The position numbers were made by a program, and so were the translations under genes. From assembly GCA_046292285.1 (NCBI GenBank), contig JBKBRJ010000005.1, positions 1 through 64,000 of the forward strand: a DNA stretch of 64,000 bases, in the 5' to 3' direction. This document shows, piece by piece, positions 13,505 to 21,960 of the stretch. This DNA comes from Aquibium sp046292285 (GTDB lineage Bacteria > Pseudomonadota > Alphaproteobacteria > Rhizobiales > Rhizobiaceae). Every line of letters begins with the position of its first letter. Position 1 is the stretch's first letter. The notes beneath the pieces were generated by a model. The model searched no databases and had not been told where the DNA came from. It worked only from the letters and a program-made list of their open reading frames with translations.

Positions 13505-15330
13505 GGAGACGGCTCCGGACGGCCGGACGGCGACTGCGAGGCGTGGATCGGGCGCGAGTGCGGGAACAGCAGATCGACGAAGCGCTGCGCGGTCGGCTGC
13601 GGCTCGTGGTTGGCAAGCCCCGGCCGCTCGTTCGCCTCGATGAAGACGTAGTCGGGCTCCGTCGGCCGCCGCACCATGAAGTCGATGCCGACGACCGGAA
13701 TCTTGATCGCGCGCGCGGCCGTGCAGGCCGCCTCCACCAGCCGCGGATGCACGATGCCGGTGACGTCGTGGATCGAACCGCCGGTGTGGAGGTTGGCCGT
13801 CTTGCGCACCACGATCTCGCGGCCGGGCTCCAGGACATCGGCGAGCGTCAGCCCCTGGCCAGCCAGGCAACGCTCGGCGTCCGCGTCGATCGGGATGGTG
13901 CTTTCGCCACCCGTCGCCGCGGCCCGCCGGCGCGACTGGCGCTCGATCAGCGTGCGGATGTCGTGCTCGCCGTCGCCGACCACCGAGGGTGGACGCCGCA
14001 CGGCGGCGGCGACCAGCTTGTAGTCGATGACCACCAGCCGCAAATCCTCGCCCTGGAAGCAGGCCTCCAGCAGAACGCGGTTGCAGACCTCGCGCGCAGC
14101 GCGAATGGCCCTGCGGGTGTCGTCGAGGGTTTCGAGCCCCACCGACACGCCGCGGCCCTGCTCGCCGCGCGCCGGCTTGACCACCACGCTGCCATGTTCG
14201 GCGAGAAACGCCTCGATCGTCGCGTCCGCGTCGGTCTCGACCGCGATCTGATCGGGAACCTTCAACCCGGCACGCTCGACGACGCGGCGGGTGACGGCCT
14301 TGTCGTCGCAGATCGACACGGCCACCCCCGACGTCATTTCCGACAGGCTCTCGCGGCAATGCACCGACCGGCCGCCATAGGCGAGGCTGAAGAAGCCGCC
14401 TTCCGCGTCGGTCACCTCCACCTGGATGCCGCGTCGCCGCGCCTCGTCGACGATGATGCGGGCATAGGGGTTGAGCCCGTCATAGCCCTCGATCGGCGCG
14501 GCGAAGAGGCGCTCGTTGATCGGGTTCTTGCGCTTGACGGCGAAGATCGGCACGCGGCGGAAGCCGAGCTTCTCGTAGAGCGCGATGGCCTGCTCGTTGT
14601 CGTGCAGCACCGACAGGTCCATGAAGGCCGCGCCCCGCGCCTGGAAATGCTCGGCCAGGCGCCGCACCAGCATCTCGCCGACGCCTGGATGACGGCACTG
14701 CGGATCGACGGCCAGGCACCAGAGAGAGGAGCCCCGCTCGGGGTCGCCGAACAGCCGCTGGTGGTCGACGCCCGTCACCGTTCCGATGACGTCGCCCGTC
14801 GCCTCGTCCTCGGCGACGAGATAGGTGATCGAGCGGCTGTCGCGGTTGGCCCAGAAGAACTCCGGGCTGACCGTCACCATGTGGCGGGAGGCGTAGATGG
14901 TGTTCACCGCGTCGGCGTCGACCTGCGAAGCCAGCCGGCGGATGAAGAAGCTCTTCGGCCTGCGGCGGCTGGCGCGATAGGTCGCCAGGTCGAGGCGGTA
15001 GGTGTGCGATGGATCGAGGAAAGTCTCCTGCGGCGCGAGCGCCAGGAGCACGTGCGGATCGCGGACGTAGAAGGCGATGTCGCGCCGCTTGTCGCCCTCT
15101 TGGGACAGGGCGTCGATGATGCCCGGATTGTCGGGAAAGGTCTGCGAGAACAGGAGCCGTCCCCAGCCGCAGTCGAGGGCCACCGACTGGCGCGTGGGCG
15201 CCTTCTCGCCCGCAAGCGGCCCGATCGGCTGCTTCTGGGATTCATTGCGCAGGCGCTTGAGCCTGTGGCCGAGCGCCCGCTCGGCCTTGCCTGTGTTGCG
15301 GCGGGGCTCCGCCGATTTGACTTTCGACAT
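13501..15330 (-). CDS. ngg: N-acetylglutaminylglutamine synthetase
   Basis: The 609-residue fusion has a GNAT acetyltransferase domain in the first half (about residues 130-280, with DPQCRHPGVGEMLVRRLAEHF as the acetyl-CoA region) and an ATP-grasp ligase in the second half (VVVKPARGEQGRGVSVGL, FIEANERPGLANHEPQ). It builds N-acetylglutaminylglutamine from glutamine and acetyl-CoA, the precursor of the osmolyte NAGGN. ATG 15330 lies 2 bp after the asnO stop. A longer frame to 15444 overlaps asnO and is not needed. It is the middle gene of a coupled three-gene operon. Confidence 0.92.
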   Translation of the reverse strand: MSKVKSAEPRRNTGKAERALGHRLKRLRNESQKQPIGPLAGEKAPTRQSVALDCGWGRLLFSQTFPDNPGIIDALSQEGDKRRDIAFYVRDPHVLLALAPQETFLDPSHTYRLDLATYRASRRRPKSFFIRRLASQVDADAVNTIYASRHMVTVSPEFFWANRDSRSITYLVAEDEATGDVIGTVTGVDHQRLFGDPERGSSLWCLAVDPQCRHPGVGEMLVRRLAEHFQARGAAFMDLSVLHDNEQAIALYEKLGFRRVPIFAVKRKNPINERLFAAPIEGYDGLNPYARIIVDEARRRGIQVEVTDAEGGFFSLAYGGRSVHCRESLSEMTSGVAVSICDDKAVTRRVVERAGLKVPDQIAVETDADATIEAFLAEHGSVVVKPARGEQGRGVSVGLETLDDTRRAIRAAREVCNRVLLEACFQGEDLRLVVIDYKLVAAAVRRPPSVVGDGEHDIRTLIERQSRRRAAATGGESTIPIDADAERCLAGQGLTLADVLEPGREIVVRKTANLHTGGSIHDVTGIVHPRLVEAACTAARAIKIPVVGIDFMVRRPTEPDYVFIEANERPGLANHEPQPTAQRFVDLLFPHSRPIHASQSPSGRPEPSP

Positions 15331-15332
15331 GG

Positions 15333-17108
15333 TCAGATCCCGTGTGTCTGCAACCAGAGTTCCAGCAGTCCCGCCTGCCAGAGTTCGGAGCCCTGCAAGG
15401 GCGTGATGTGCCCGGATGGATCGGCGAACAGCCGGTCGAGCCACTCCTGCCGGAACAGTCCGCGCTCGCGGGCGGCCTGCGAGGACAGCGCATCACGCAC
15501 CAGGTCGAGATACGGCCCGTCGACATATTTGAGCTGCGGCACCGGGAAGTAGCCCTTCTTGCGGTCGATCACCTCCGACGGCACGATCCGGCGCGCGACG
15601 TCCTTGAGGATGCCCTTGCCGCCGTCGCGGATCTTTTCCTCCGGCGGAATACGCGCGGCGAGTTCGACCAGTTCGTGGTCGAGGAACGGCACCCGCGCCT
15701 CCAGCCCCCAGGCCATGGTCATGTTGTCGACCCGCTTGACCGGGTCGTCGACCAGCATGACCGTCGAATCGAGCCTGAGTGCGCGGTCGACCGGGGTATC
15801 GGCGCCGGCCCGCATGAGACGTTCGGCGACGAAGTCGCGGCTGTGGTCGCCGCCATTGATCCACTCCGGCGAAAGCTGCGTCCTCAGCGTCGCGTGGTCG
15901 CGGTCGAGGAAGACGCGGGCGTAGTCGTCCACGACGTTGCTGGAATTCATCAGCGGCGGATACCAGTGGTAGCCGCCGAAGACCTCGTCGGCGCCCTGCC
16001 CCGACTGCACGACCTTGATGTGCTTCGAAACCTCTTTAGACAACAGGTAGAAGCCGACATTGTCGTAGGAGACCATCGGCTCCGACATCGCCGCGAAGGT
16101 TCCCGGCAGCGCGTCCATCAGCTGGTCGGACGGCACGAAGATCTTGTGGTGCTTGGTCCCGTAGCGCTCCGCGATCAGATCGGAATAGACGAATTCATCG
16201 CCTTTCTCGCCATTGGCTTCCTCGAAGCCGACCGAGAAGCTCATCAGCCCGTGCTGGCCGGCCTCGGCCAGCAGCCCGACGATCAGCGAGGAGTCGACGC
16301 CGCCCGAGAGCAGCACGCCCACGGGCACGTCGGCGACCGTGCGCCGTTTGACGGCGAGCCTGAGCGCATCGAGCACACGGTCCGCCCACTCCTCGCGTGA
16401 CACCGAAGCGTCGCGCGGATCGCGGCCGAAGGGCGGGTTCCAGTAGACGCGGTCGCAGGTCGTCCCGTCCGGCTCGATCACGCGGATGGTGGCGGGCGGC
16501 AGCTTGCGCACGCCTTCGATGATGGTACGCGGTGGCGGCACGACAGCGTGAAAGCTCATGTAGTGGTGCAGCGCAACGGGGTCGATCGCCGTGTCGACGT
16601 CTCCGGCCGCCAGGAGCGCCGGCAAGGAGGATGCGAAGCGGATCCGGCCCGGCGTTTCGGCGAGGTAAAGAGGCTTGATGCCGAAACGGTCCCGCGCCAT
16701 CACGATGCGGCCGCTGTCGCGCTCCTGAATCACGAAGGCGAACATGCCGTGGAACCGCTCCACGCAGGCCTCGCCCCATTCGCGCCAGGCCTTCAGGATC
16801 ACCTCGGTGTCGCCGGTGGAGAAGAAGGAATAGCCCTCGCCTTCGAGTTCGGCGCGCAGTTCGGGGTAGTTGTAGATACAGCCGTTGAAGGCGATGGTGA
16901 GCCCGAGGCCGGAATCCACCATGGGCTGCTGCGCCCTCTCCGACAGGTCGATGATCTTGAGCCTGCGGTGCCCGAACCCCGCGTTGCCGTGCATCACCAG
17001 CCCGGCCCCGTCCGGCCCCCTCGGCGCCATCATGTCGGTCATTTTCGCGATCGCGATCGGAGACGGCGCCGTGCCGTCCAGTCTTATTTCACCACAAATT
17101 CCGCACAT
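15333..17108 (-). CDS. asnO: N-acetylglutaminylglutamine amidotransferase (AsnB-like)
   Basis: This 591-residue protein has an N-terminal class II glutaminase domain (catalytic Cys2 in MCGICGEI, then RGPDGAG and NGCIYNY) and a C-terminal asparagine-synthetase-type ATP pyrophosphatase domain (LLSGGVDSSLI). It amidates acetylglutaminylglutamine to NAGGN, a compatible solute made under high salt. The start is fixed by the need for Cys at position 2. A GGAGG lies unusually far upstream (about 15 nt). It is the first gene of the osmolyte operon, with the promoter expected in 17109-17368. Confidence 0.92.
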   Translation of the reverse strand: MCGICGEIRLDGTAPSPIAIAKMTDMMAPRGPDGAGLVMHGNAGFGHRRLKIIDLSERAQQPMVDSGLGLTIAFNGCIYNYPELRAELEGEGYSFFSTGDTEVILKAWREWGEACVERFHGMFAFVIQERDSGRIVMARDRFGIKPLYLAETPGRIRFASSLPALLAAGDVDTAIDPVALHHYMSFHAVVPPPRTIIEGVRKLPPATIRVIEPDGTTCDRVYWNPPFGRDPRDASVSREEWADRVLDALRLAVKRRTVADVPVGVLLSGGVDSSLIVGLLAEAGQHGLMSFSVGFEEANGEKGDEFVYSDLIAERYGTKHHKIFVPSDQLMDALPGTFAAMSEPMVSYDNVGFYLLSKEVSKHIKVVQSGQGADEVFGGYHWYPPLMNSSNVVDDYARVFLDRDHATLRTQLSPEWINGGDHSRDFVAERLMRAGADTPVDRALRLDSTVMLVDDPVKRVDNMTMAWGLEARVPFLDHELVELAARIPPEEKIRDGGKGILKDVARRIVPSEVIDRKKGYFPVPQLKYVDGPYLDLVRDALSSQAARERGLFRQEWLDRLFADPSGHITPLQGSELWQAGLLELWLQTHGI

Positions 17109-17368
17109 CGACGCGTGCCCGAGCCTCCGTTGTCATTGAAAAAATCTTCGCTATCCAATTGAATTCACTCCCGAAACATTCGCGATCGAATGGGGAGCCG
17201 CAGCAGGTGGACAGGGTGGCAACGTGGCGGGGGAAGAAGGGTTCCAGCAAAAACGCACCGCGCGCTGCCTGACAGAAGCGCTTAACGGCCCATCGGGAAG
17301 CCGGAGGACCGTTCAGTGGAAAATTGATGCGGTTCGGCGCGGTTCGTCGCGCTGCCGTCGTCGACTGT

Positions 17369-17728
17369 TCAGAACAACCGTCCGCCGTCCGGCACCTTGA
17401 GGTCGATGGCCGCGAGCACGACGGCGCCCTCCTCGTCGGGGAAGCCCAGCGTCAGGACCTCCGACATGAACTTGCCGATCTGGCGCGGCGGGAAGTTGAC
17501 GACCGCCATCACCTGGCGGCCGACGAGGTCCTCGGGCTTGTAGTACTTGGTGATCTGCGCCGACGACTTCCTGACCCCGATCACGGGACCGAAATCGATC
17601 CGAAGCTTGATCGCCGGCTTGCGCGCCTCGGGAAAGGGCTCGGCCTCGACGATGGTACCGGCGCGGATGTCGACCTTATCGAAATCCGCAAACGAGATCT
17701 CCGGCTTGCGCTCCGCGCCACCGCTCAT
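17369..17728 (-). CDS. tRNA-binding domain protein, CsaA-like
   Basis: This 119-residue stand-alone EMAP/Trbp111-type OB-fold protein matches the family motifs FDKVDIRAGTIVEAEPFPEARKPA, KSSAQIT and MAVVNFPPRQIGKFMSEVLTLG. Relatives bind tRNA non-specifically, and CsaA of Bacillus has chaperone activity linked to secretion. ATG 17728 lies 2 bp from the stop of the ybjN-like gene, so the two are an operon. The open frame reaches far upstream over that gene, but only the part from 17728 is homologous. Confidence 0.88.
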   Translation of the reverse strand: MSGGAERKPEISFADFDKVDIRAGTIVEAEPFPEARKPAIKLRIDFGPVIGVRKSSAQITKYYKPEDLVGRQVMAVVNFPPRQIGKFMSEVLTLGFPDEEGAVVLAAIDLKVPDGGRLF

Positions 17729-17730
17729 GG

Positions 17731-18231
17731 TCAGGCCGACCCGTGCGTCTCGAACAGCACGCTCTGCAGCGCGTCGCGCGCCGAAACGCCCGACCAGACC
17801 ACGAACTGGAAGGCCTGGAAGTAGCATTCGCAGGCTTCCAGCGCGGTGGACAGCAGCACTTCGACCTGCTGCCCGGTCGGCTCGACGCCGCCGTTCAGCA
17901 GCAGGGCCTGGCGGAACATGATCGCGCCTTCCTGCTCCCAGAGGTCGAAATGGCCGAACAGCATCTGCTCGTTGATCAGCGCCAGCAGCCGCATCACCTC
18001 GGTGACGCGCGGCTCCGAGACCTTGATGTCGAAGGCGCAGGCCAGGTGCAGCGCCTCGAAATCCTCCATCCACGAGAAGGAGATGTGATAGTCGGTCCAG
18101 TTGCCGGCGACCGAGATCGCGATCTCGTCGTCGCCCGCCCGCTCGAACGCCCATTCATTGGCATTGGCGACCGCCTCGATCACATCCACCGGATGCGCTT
18201 CGCGAGACAGGTCTATTTCCAGAAGGCTCAT
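17731..18231 (-). CDS. YbjN domain protein
   Basis: The 166-residue soluble acidic protein is of the YbjN (DUF1790) family: an N-terminal alpha/beta part (SLLEIDLSREAHPVDVIEAVANANEWAFERA), then a two-layer domain with WMEDFEALHLACAFDIKV. YbjN proteins have a fold like type III secretion chaperones and are linked to stress and motility phenotypes in enterobacteria. The mechanism is not known. It is the first gene of a pair with the tRNA-binding-fold protein. Confidence 0.85.
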   Translation of the reverse strand: MSLLEIDLSREAHPVDVIEAVANANEWAFERAGDDEIAISVAGNWTDYHISFSWMEDFEALHLACAFDIKVSEPRVTEVMRLLALINEQMLFGHFDLWEQEGAIMFRQALLLNGGVEPTGQQVEVLLSTALEACECYFQAFQFVVWSGVSARDALQSVLFETHGSA

Positions 18232-18564
18232 GGTTGCTTCCTGTGGCTATGGGAACGCCGACCGCGCGCTCCACTGGAAACGCTCGTGACGCGAACGACG
18301 AAACTGGGACGGACTCAAGAAGGCCTCATACCTCCACCCGGGCCACCCCTGCCCGGCGCATGTACGAATCATGCTGTAGATTCAGTGTATTGATGCGAGG
18401 TCGCGGTGCCAGCGCTTTTTTCTCGCCGGGAGAGCGGGGGTGTGGATAGAGTGCAAGTCGGCTTGCTGCAACGCAGCGTAAGCGATTCAGCGCGAACGCC
18501 TTTTCGCGCTGGCGAGCCTGTGGACAGATTGACGGAATTTTAACCCTGACGGCGCTTCGGCGGC
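18232..18564. other. Intergenic region upstream of the ybjN-like gene and downstream of ubiK
   Basis: About 330 bp with no supported gene. Three GANTC sites (18366, 18379, 18484), the target of the alphaproteobacterial CcrM methylase, fall in 120 bp. In high-GC DNA this is only mildly dense. The minus-strand promoter for 18231 should lie at its left end. Confidence 0.4.
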
Positions 18565-18855
18565 TTATTCTTCGGCATCCGTCGCGGCTGAAGCGTCTCC
18601 GGAGAGCGCCGCGAGCTTCGCCTCGACCTCGTCCAGGCGGGCCGCGAGCTTCTTGTTCTCGGCCCGCGCCTTCACCGCCATGTCGCGCATCGCCTCGAAT
18701 TCCTCGCGCTGGACAATGTCCATCGAGTTGAGCATCCGCTCGGCCTGGGCACGGAAGGCGGTCTCGACCTCGCGCCGGACGCCCTGCGCGGCCCCGGCAG
18801 CATCCGTCATCAGCTTGGCAAGGTCGTCCAGGATGCGGTTCTGTCCGGTGGTCAT
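18565..18855 (-). CDS. ubiK: UbiK family ubiquinone biosynthesis accessory factor
   Basis: The 96-residue protein of the BMFP/YqiC family is mostly one long helix followed by a C-terminal coiled coil (EEFEAMRDMAVKARAENKKLAARLDEVEAKLAAL). In gammaproteobacteria UbiK trimers bind UbiJ and membrane lipids and assist aerobic ubiquinone synthesis. The start at 18855 gives the standard length, and the open frame to 18975 adds a poor sequence. It is divergent from lgt. Confidence 0.85.
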   Translation of the reverse strand: MTTGQNRILDDLAKLMTDAAGAAQGVRREVETAFRAQAERMLNSMDIVQREEFEAMRDMAVKARAENKKLAARLDEVEAKLAALSGDASAATDAEE

Positions 18856-19022
18856 GGCGTCTGCCTCATCTGTTTGCGCGGCCGCTCTGGCCGCTGGCTC
18901 ACTTTCTGACCTAGGCACACGGAGCCGCCTTTGCAAGACGCATGCCGCGCCCGGTGCGTCGCTCCCTACCGTCAACGTGCCGCGGCGGCGAGGAGTCTTG
19001 ACCTTTCCGCCCGGCTTCGACC

Positions 19023-19895
19023 ATGGTCCGCCCGCCGCAACCAGCCCCGGAAAGCCCCTTGGAACATCTTCTCCTGCCGCTCGCGGCCCTGCCCTTTCCC
19101 GACATCGACCCGGTGATCGTCCAGGTCGGACCGCTCGCCGTCCACTGGTACGGGCTCGGCTATGTCGTCGGCATCCTTTTCGCCTGGTGGTACGGCAAGC
19201 GCCTGCTCGCGAAGCCCTCGCTGTGGCGCAACGGCCAGCCGCCGCTGAAGCCGAACGATCTGGACGACTTCATCCTCTGGGCGGCCATCGGCATCGTGCT
19301 TGGGGGCCGGATCGGCTACATCCTGTTCTACGATCTGGCCCGCTACATCGAAAACCCGCTGGCCATCCTCGCCATCTGGGAAGGCGGCATGTCCTTCCAC
19401 GGCGGCTTTCTCGGCACCACCATCGCCATGATCCTCTTCGCCCGCTCGCGCGGCGCCAGCGCCTGGAGCATGTTCGACGTGGTGGCGGCGGGCGTGCCGG
19501 TCGGCCTCGGCCTCGTGCGCGTCGCGAACTTCATCAACTCCGAGCTCTGGGGCCGTGTCACCGACGTGCCATGGGCCTTCGTCTTCCCGAACGGTGGACC
19601 GGAACCCCGCCACCCGAGCCAGCTCTACGAGGCGGCGCTCGAAGGCCTGGTGCTGTTCGTCGTCCTGCGCCTGCTCACCCACGGCTTCCTGAAACTCAAA
19701 AGTCCGGGCTTCGTGGCCGGCGCCTTCGTGGCCGGCTACGGCCTGTCGCGGATCGCGGTGGAGTTCTTCCGCGAGCCCGACGCGCAGCTCGGCTATCTCT
19801 TCGGCGGCTGGCTGACCATGGGCATGGTGCTGTCGCTGCCGATGGTGCTCGTCGGCGTCTGGGCCATGCTGCGCGCCCGAAACGCCGCCGCATGA
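19023..19895 (+). CDS. lgt: Prolipoprotein diacylglyceryl transferase
   Basis: This 290-residue inner-membrane enzyme has about seven membrane segments. It moves diacylglycerol from phosphatidylglycerol to the lipobox Cys of prolipoproteins. Visible signatures are the H-W-YG-GYVVG segment at the N-terminus, GGRIGYILFYD, GGMSFHGGFLG, and the Lgt box around GLGLVRVANFINSELWGR. The stop overlaps an ATG (ATGA, 19892) that begins the first of two minigenes leading to the next gene. Confidence 0.95.
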   Translation: MVRPPQPAPESPLEHLLLPLAALPFPDIDPVIVQVGPLAVHWYGLGYVVGILFAWWYGKRLLAKPSLWRNGQPPLKPNDLDDFILWAAIGIVLGGRIGYILFYDLARYIENPLAILAIWEGGMSFHGGFLGTTIAMILFARSRGASAWSMFDVVAAGVPVGLGLVRVANFINSELWGRVTDVPWAFVFPNGGPEPRHPSQLYEAALEGLVLFVVLRLLTHGFLKLKSPGFVAGAFVAGYGLSRIAVEFFREPDAQLGYLFGGWLTMGMVLSLPMVLVGVWAMLRARNAAA

Positions 19896-19948
19896 CCCCG
19901 TTTCGTGCAGGTGACGCGGCATGACGCCCCGTCGTACAGGTGACGCGG
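19891..19948 (+). repeat. 29-bp tandem duplication at the lgt/midA junction
   Basis: Two adjacent 29-bp units (19891-19919 and 19920-19948) match at 24 of 29 positions, and a third partial unit begins at 19949. Each unit carries CATGAC at its left end and CAGGTGACGCGG at its right end. The result is three ATG codons at 29-bp spacing (19892, 19921, 19950), of which only the last opens the real downstream gene. Confidence 0.85.
19892..19924 (+). CDS. Ten-codon minigene 1 in the lgt-midA junction
   Basis: ATG 19892 overlaps the lgt stop (ATGA) and codes for MTPFRAGDAA. Its stop overlaps the next ATG (19921) in the same ATGA way. There is no sign of a functional peptide. The likely role, if any, is passing ribosomes from lgt to the methyltransferase gene. 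Translation is inferred from the overlap pattern only. Confidence 0.35.
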   Translation: MTPFRAGDAA

Positions 19949-19953
19949 CATGA
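19921..19953 (+). CDS. Ten-codon minigene 2 in the lgt-midA junction
   Basis: ATG 19921 codes for MTPRRTGDAA, a near copy of minigene 1. AGGTGA lies upstream. The stop overlaps the ATG of the methyltransferase gene at 19950 (ATGA). Same caveat as minigene 1. Confidence 0.35.
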   Translation: MTPRRTGDAA

Positions 19954-21008
19954 CGCCGCTGGGCGGGAAGATCGCCGCGCTGGTCGCGCAGGCGGGCCCG
20001 ATCGGCATCGCCGAATACATGGCGTTCTGCCTGTTCGATCCCGAGCACGGCTACTACACGACGCGCGAGCCCTTCGGATCGGCGGGCGACTTCACCACCG
20101 CGCCGGAGGTGAGCCAGATGTTCGGAGAACTGGTCGCCGTCTGGGTCTACATGGCCTGGCAAGGCGCCGGCGGGCCGTCCGAGGTCTGCGTCGCAGAACT
20201 CGGCCCCGGCCGTGGCACGCTGATGAAGGACATGGTCCGAACGCTGGCGCAGTTCGACCGCGCCTTCGTCGAGCGGACCCGGTTCGCGCTGGTCGAGGCG
20301 AGCCCGCGCCTCGTCGAAGTGCAGCGCCGGACGCTCGCGCCCGCGCCCGGCCGCTTCGAGTGGCACGAGCGCGTGGAACAGTTGCCGGACCTGCCGACGA
20401 TCTTCGTCGGCAACGAGATCTTCGACGCGCTTCCCATGCGCCAGTTCGTCAAGCATGGCGAACGATGGCTGGAACGTTGCGTCGGCGTCGACGATACCGG
20501 CGGCCTGCGCTTCGTGCTCGGCGCTGGAACCGCGGAGGCGGCCCTGCTACCGCCCGGCGCGGATCGCGCCCTGGACGGGACCGTAGCGGAGATAGCGCCG
20601 GCCCGCGACGCCTTCATGCAGACGGTCGCCGAACGCATCGCGCGGTTCGGCGGGGCGGCGCTGTTCTTCGACTACGGCCACCTCGAACCGGGGCTCGGCG
20701 ACACGCTGCAGGCCGTGCGCCGCCATGCGCCCGACGGCGTGCTCGATCATCCCGGCGAGGCCGACCTGACGAGCCATGTCGATTTCCATCGTCTCGGCGC
20801 GATCGCCGAGCAGTGCGGCCTGGCGATCCAGACGGCGACGCAGCGCGATTTCCTGCTTGCCATGGGACTTGCCGAACGCGTCGAGGCACTGTCGGCCGGC
20901 AAGGGCGAGGAGGAGCGCAACCGGATCGCGGGCGAAGCGGAACGCCTGGCGGCGGCCGAGGCCATGGGCGAGCTGTTCAAGGTCCTGCTCGTGACCCGCC
21001 CGGCCTGA
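19950..21008 (+). CDS. SAM-dependent methyltransferase, MidA/NDUFAF7 family
   Basis: This 352-residue protein of the DUF185 family has the N-terminal YMAFCLFDPEHGYYTTREPFGSAGDFTTAPEVSQMFGE block, the SAM motif ELGPGRGTLMKD and GNEIFDALPMRQF. The mitochondrial relative NDUFAF7/MidA methylates an Arg of a complex I subunit; the bacterial substrate is not established. The start at 19950 is the third ATG of a tandem repeat and the only one in frame. It is followed by pgeF after a 160-bp gap. Confidence 0.88.
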   Translation: MTPLGGKIAALVAQAGPIGIAEYMAFCLFDPEHGYYTTREPFGSAGDFTTAPEVSQMFGELVAVWVYMAWQGAGGPSEVCVAELGPGRGTLMKDMVRTLAQFDRAFVERTRFALVEASPRLVEVQRRTLAPAPGRFEWHERVEQLPDLPTIFVGNEIFDALPMRQFVKHGERWLERCVGVDDTGGLRFVLGAGTAEAALLPPGADRALDGTVAEIAPARDAFMQTVAERIARFGGAALFFDYGHLEPGLGDTLQAVRRHAPDGVLDHPGEADLTSHVDFHRLGAIAEQCGLAIQTATQRDFLLAMGLAERVEALSAGKGEEERNRIAGEAERLAAAEAMGELFKVLLVTRPA

Positions 21009-21168
21009 GCGGACATGGCGACTGCTTCTAGGACAATCGCGAAGTGTCGCCGTCGCGCCGTTTCGGCGGCTCGCGATGCGTCATCCCGCAGCCGGCACCC
21101 GTCGCATTGACTTGGCTACCCCCCTGCCCCACCATCCGCCGCCGAGGGTAACGATCATCAGGACCACC

Positions 21169-21960
21169 ATGTTTCATGCAGAGCGGCCGGCTCCGCTCCG
21201 GTCTCCCGCGCTGGACGCCATGGCGCCGGATGGCGTGCGCCACGGCTTCTTCACCCGCCAGGGCGGCGTTTCGACGGGCGTCTATGGCGGCTTGAACGTG
21301 GGGCTTGGTTCGCATGACGAACGGGCCGCCGTGCTGGAGAATCGGGCCCGCGTCGCCGCCCATCTCGGCGTGACGCCCGACCGGCTGTGCACGCCGCACC
21401 AGATCCATTCGCCGCGCGCAGTCACCGTCACGGCCCCGTGGGCGGAGCGGCCGGAGGCCGACGCCGTCGTCACCGACCGCCCGGGCCTGGCGCTCGGCGT
21501 GCTGGCCGCCGATTGCGGGCCGGTGCTCTTCGCCGACGCGCGGGCCGGCGTCGTCGGCGCCGCCCATGCCGGTTGGAAGGGCGCCCTGGAAGGGGTCCTG
21601 GAGGCCACCATCGAGGCCATGACCGCGCTTGGCGCCGATCCCGCCCGCATCGTGGCGGTGCTCGGACCATCGATCAGCCAGGAGAACTACGAGGTCGGCC
21701 CGGAATTCGTGGCCCGCTTCGTGGCGGCGAACGCCGACAATCAACGCTGGTTCGCTCCCTCGGCGCGGCCCGGTCATGCGCTGTTCGACCTGAACGGCTA
21801 CACCGTCGACCGGCTCCTGCGGGCCGGCGTGACGGCTTCGCATCTCGGCCACTGCACCTATGCCGACGAGGAGCGCTTCTACTCGTACCGGCGCAAGACC
21901 CACCGAGCCGAACCCGACTACGGGCGGCAGATATCGGCAATCGTCCTGGAGGATATCTGA
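21169..21960 (+). CDS. pgeF: Peptidoglycan editing factor (laccase-fold, YfiH family)
   Basis: This 263-residue protein of the multicopper polyphenol oxidase-like family has metal/purine-site residues in TPHQIHS, AADCGPVLF and HAGWKG. E. coli PgeF removes mis-incorporated serine from peptidoglycan precursors, and relatives act as purine nucleoside phosphorylases. The start at 21169 follows CAGGA and gives the normal N-terminus. The stop overlaps the start of the M24 gene by one base (TGATG), so the two are coupled. Confidence 0.9.
   Translation: MFHAERPAPLRSPALDAMAPDGVRHGFFTRQGGVSTGVYGGLNVGLGSHDERAAVLENRARVAAHLGVTPDRLCTPHQIHSPRAVTVTAPWAERPEADAVVTDRPGLALGVLAADCGPVLFADARAGVVGAAHAGWKGALEGVLEATIEAMTALGADPARIVAVLGPSISQENYEVGPEFVARFVAANADNQRWFAPSARPGHALFDLNGYTVDRLLRAGVTASHLGHCTYADEERFYSYRRKTHRAEPDYGRQISAIVLEDI

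Noticed and set aside
13505..14359. Upstream extension of the M42 peptidase frame
   Set aside because: It runs through ngg in another frame. The GTG at 13504 overlaps the ngg stop and gives the normal protein length.
18366..18488. Cluster of three GANTC (CcrM) sites
   Set aside because: Density is only a little above chance expectation for this base composition, and there is no other cell-cycle signal.
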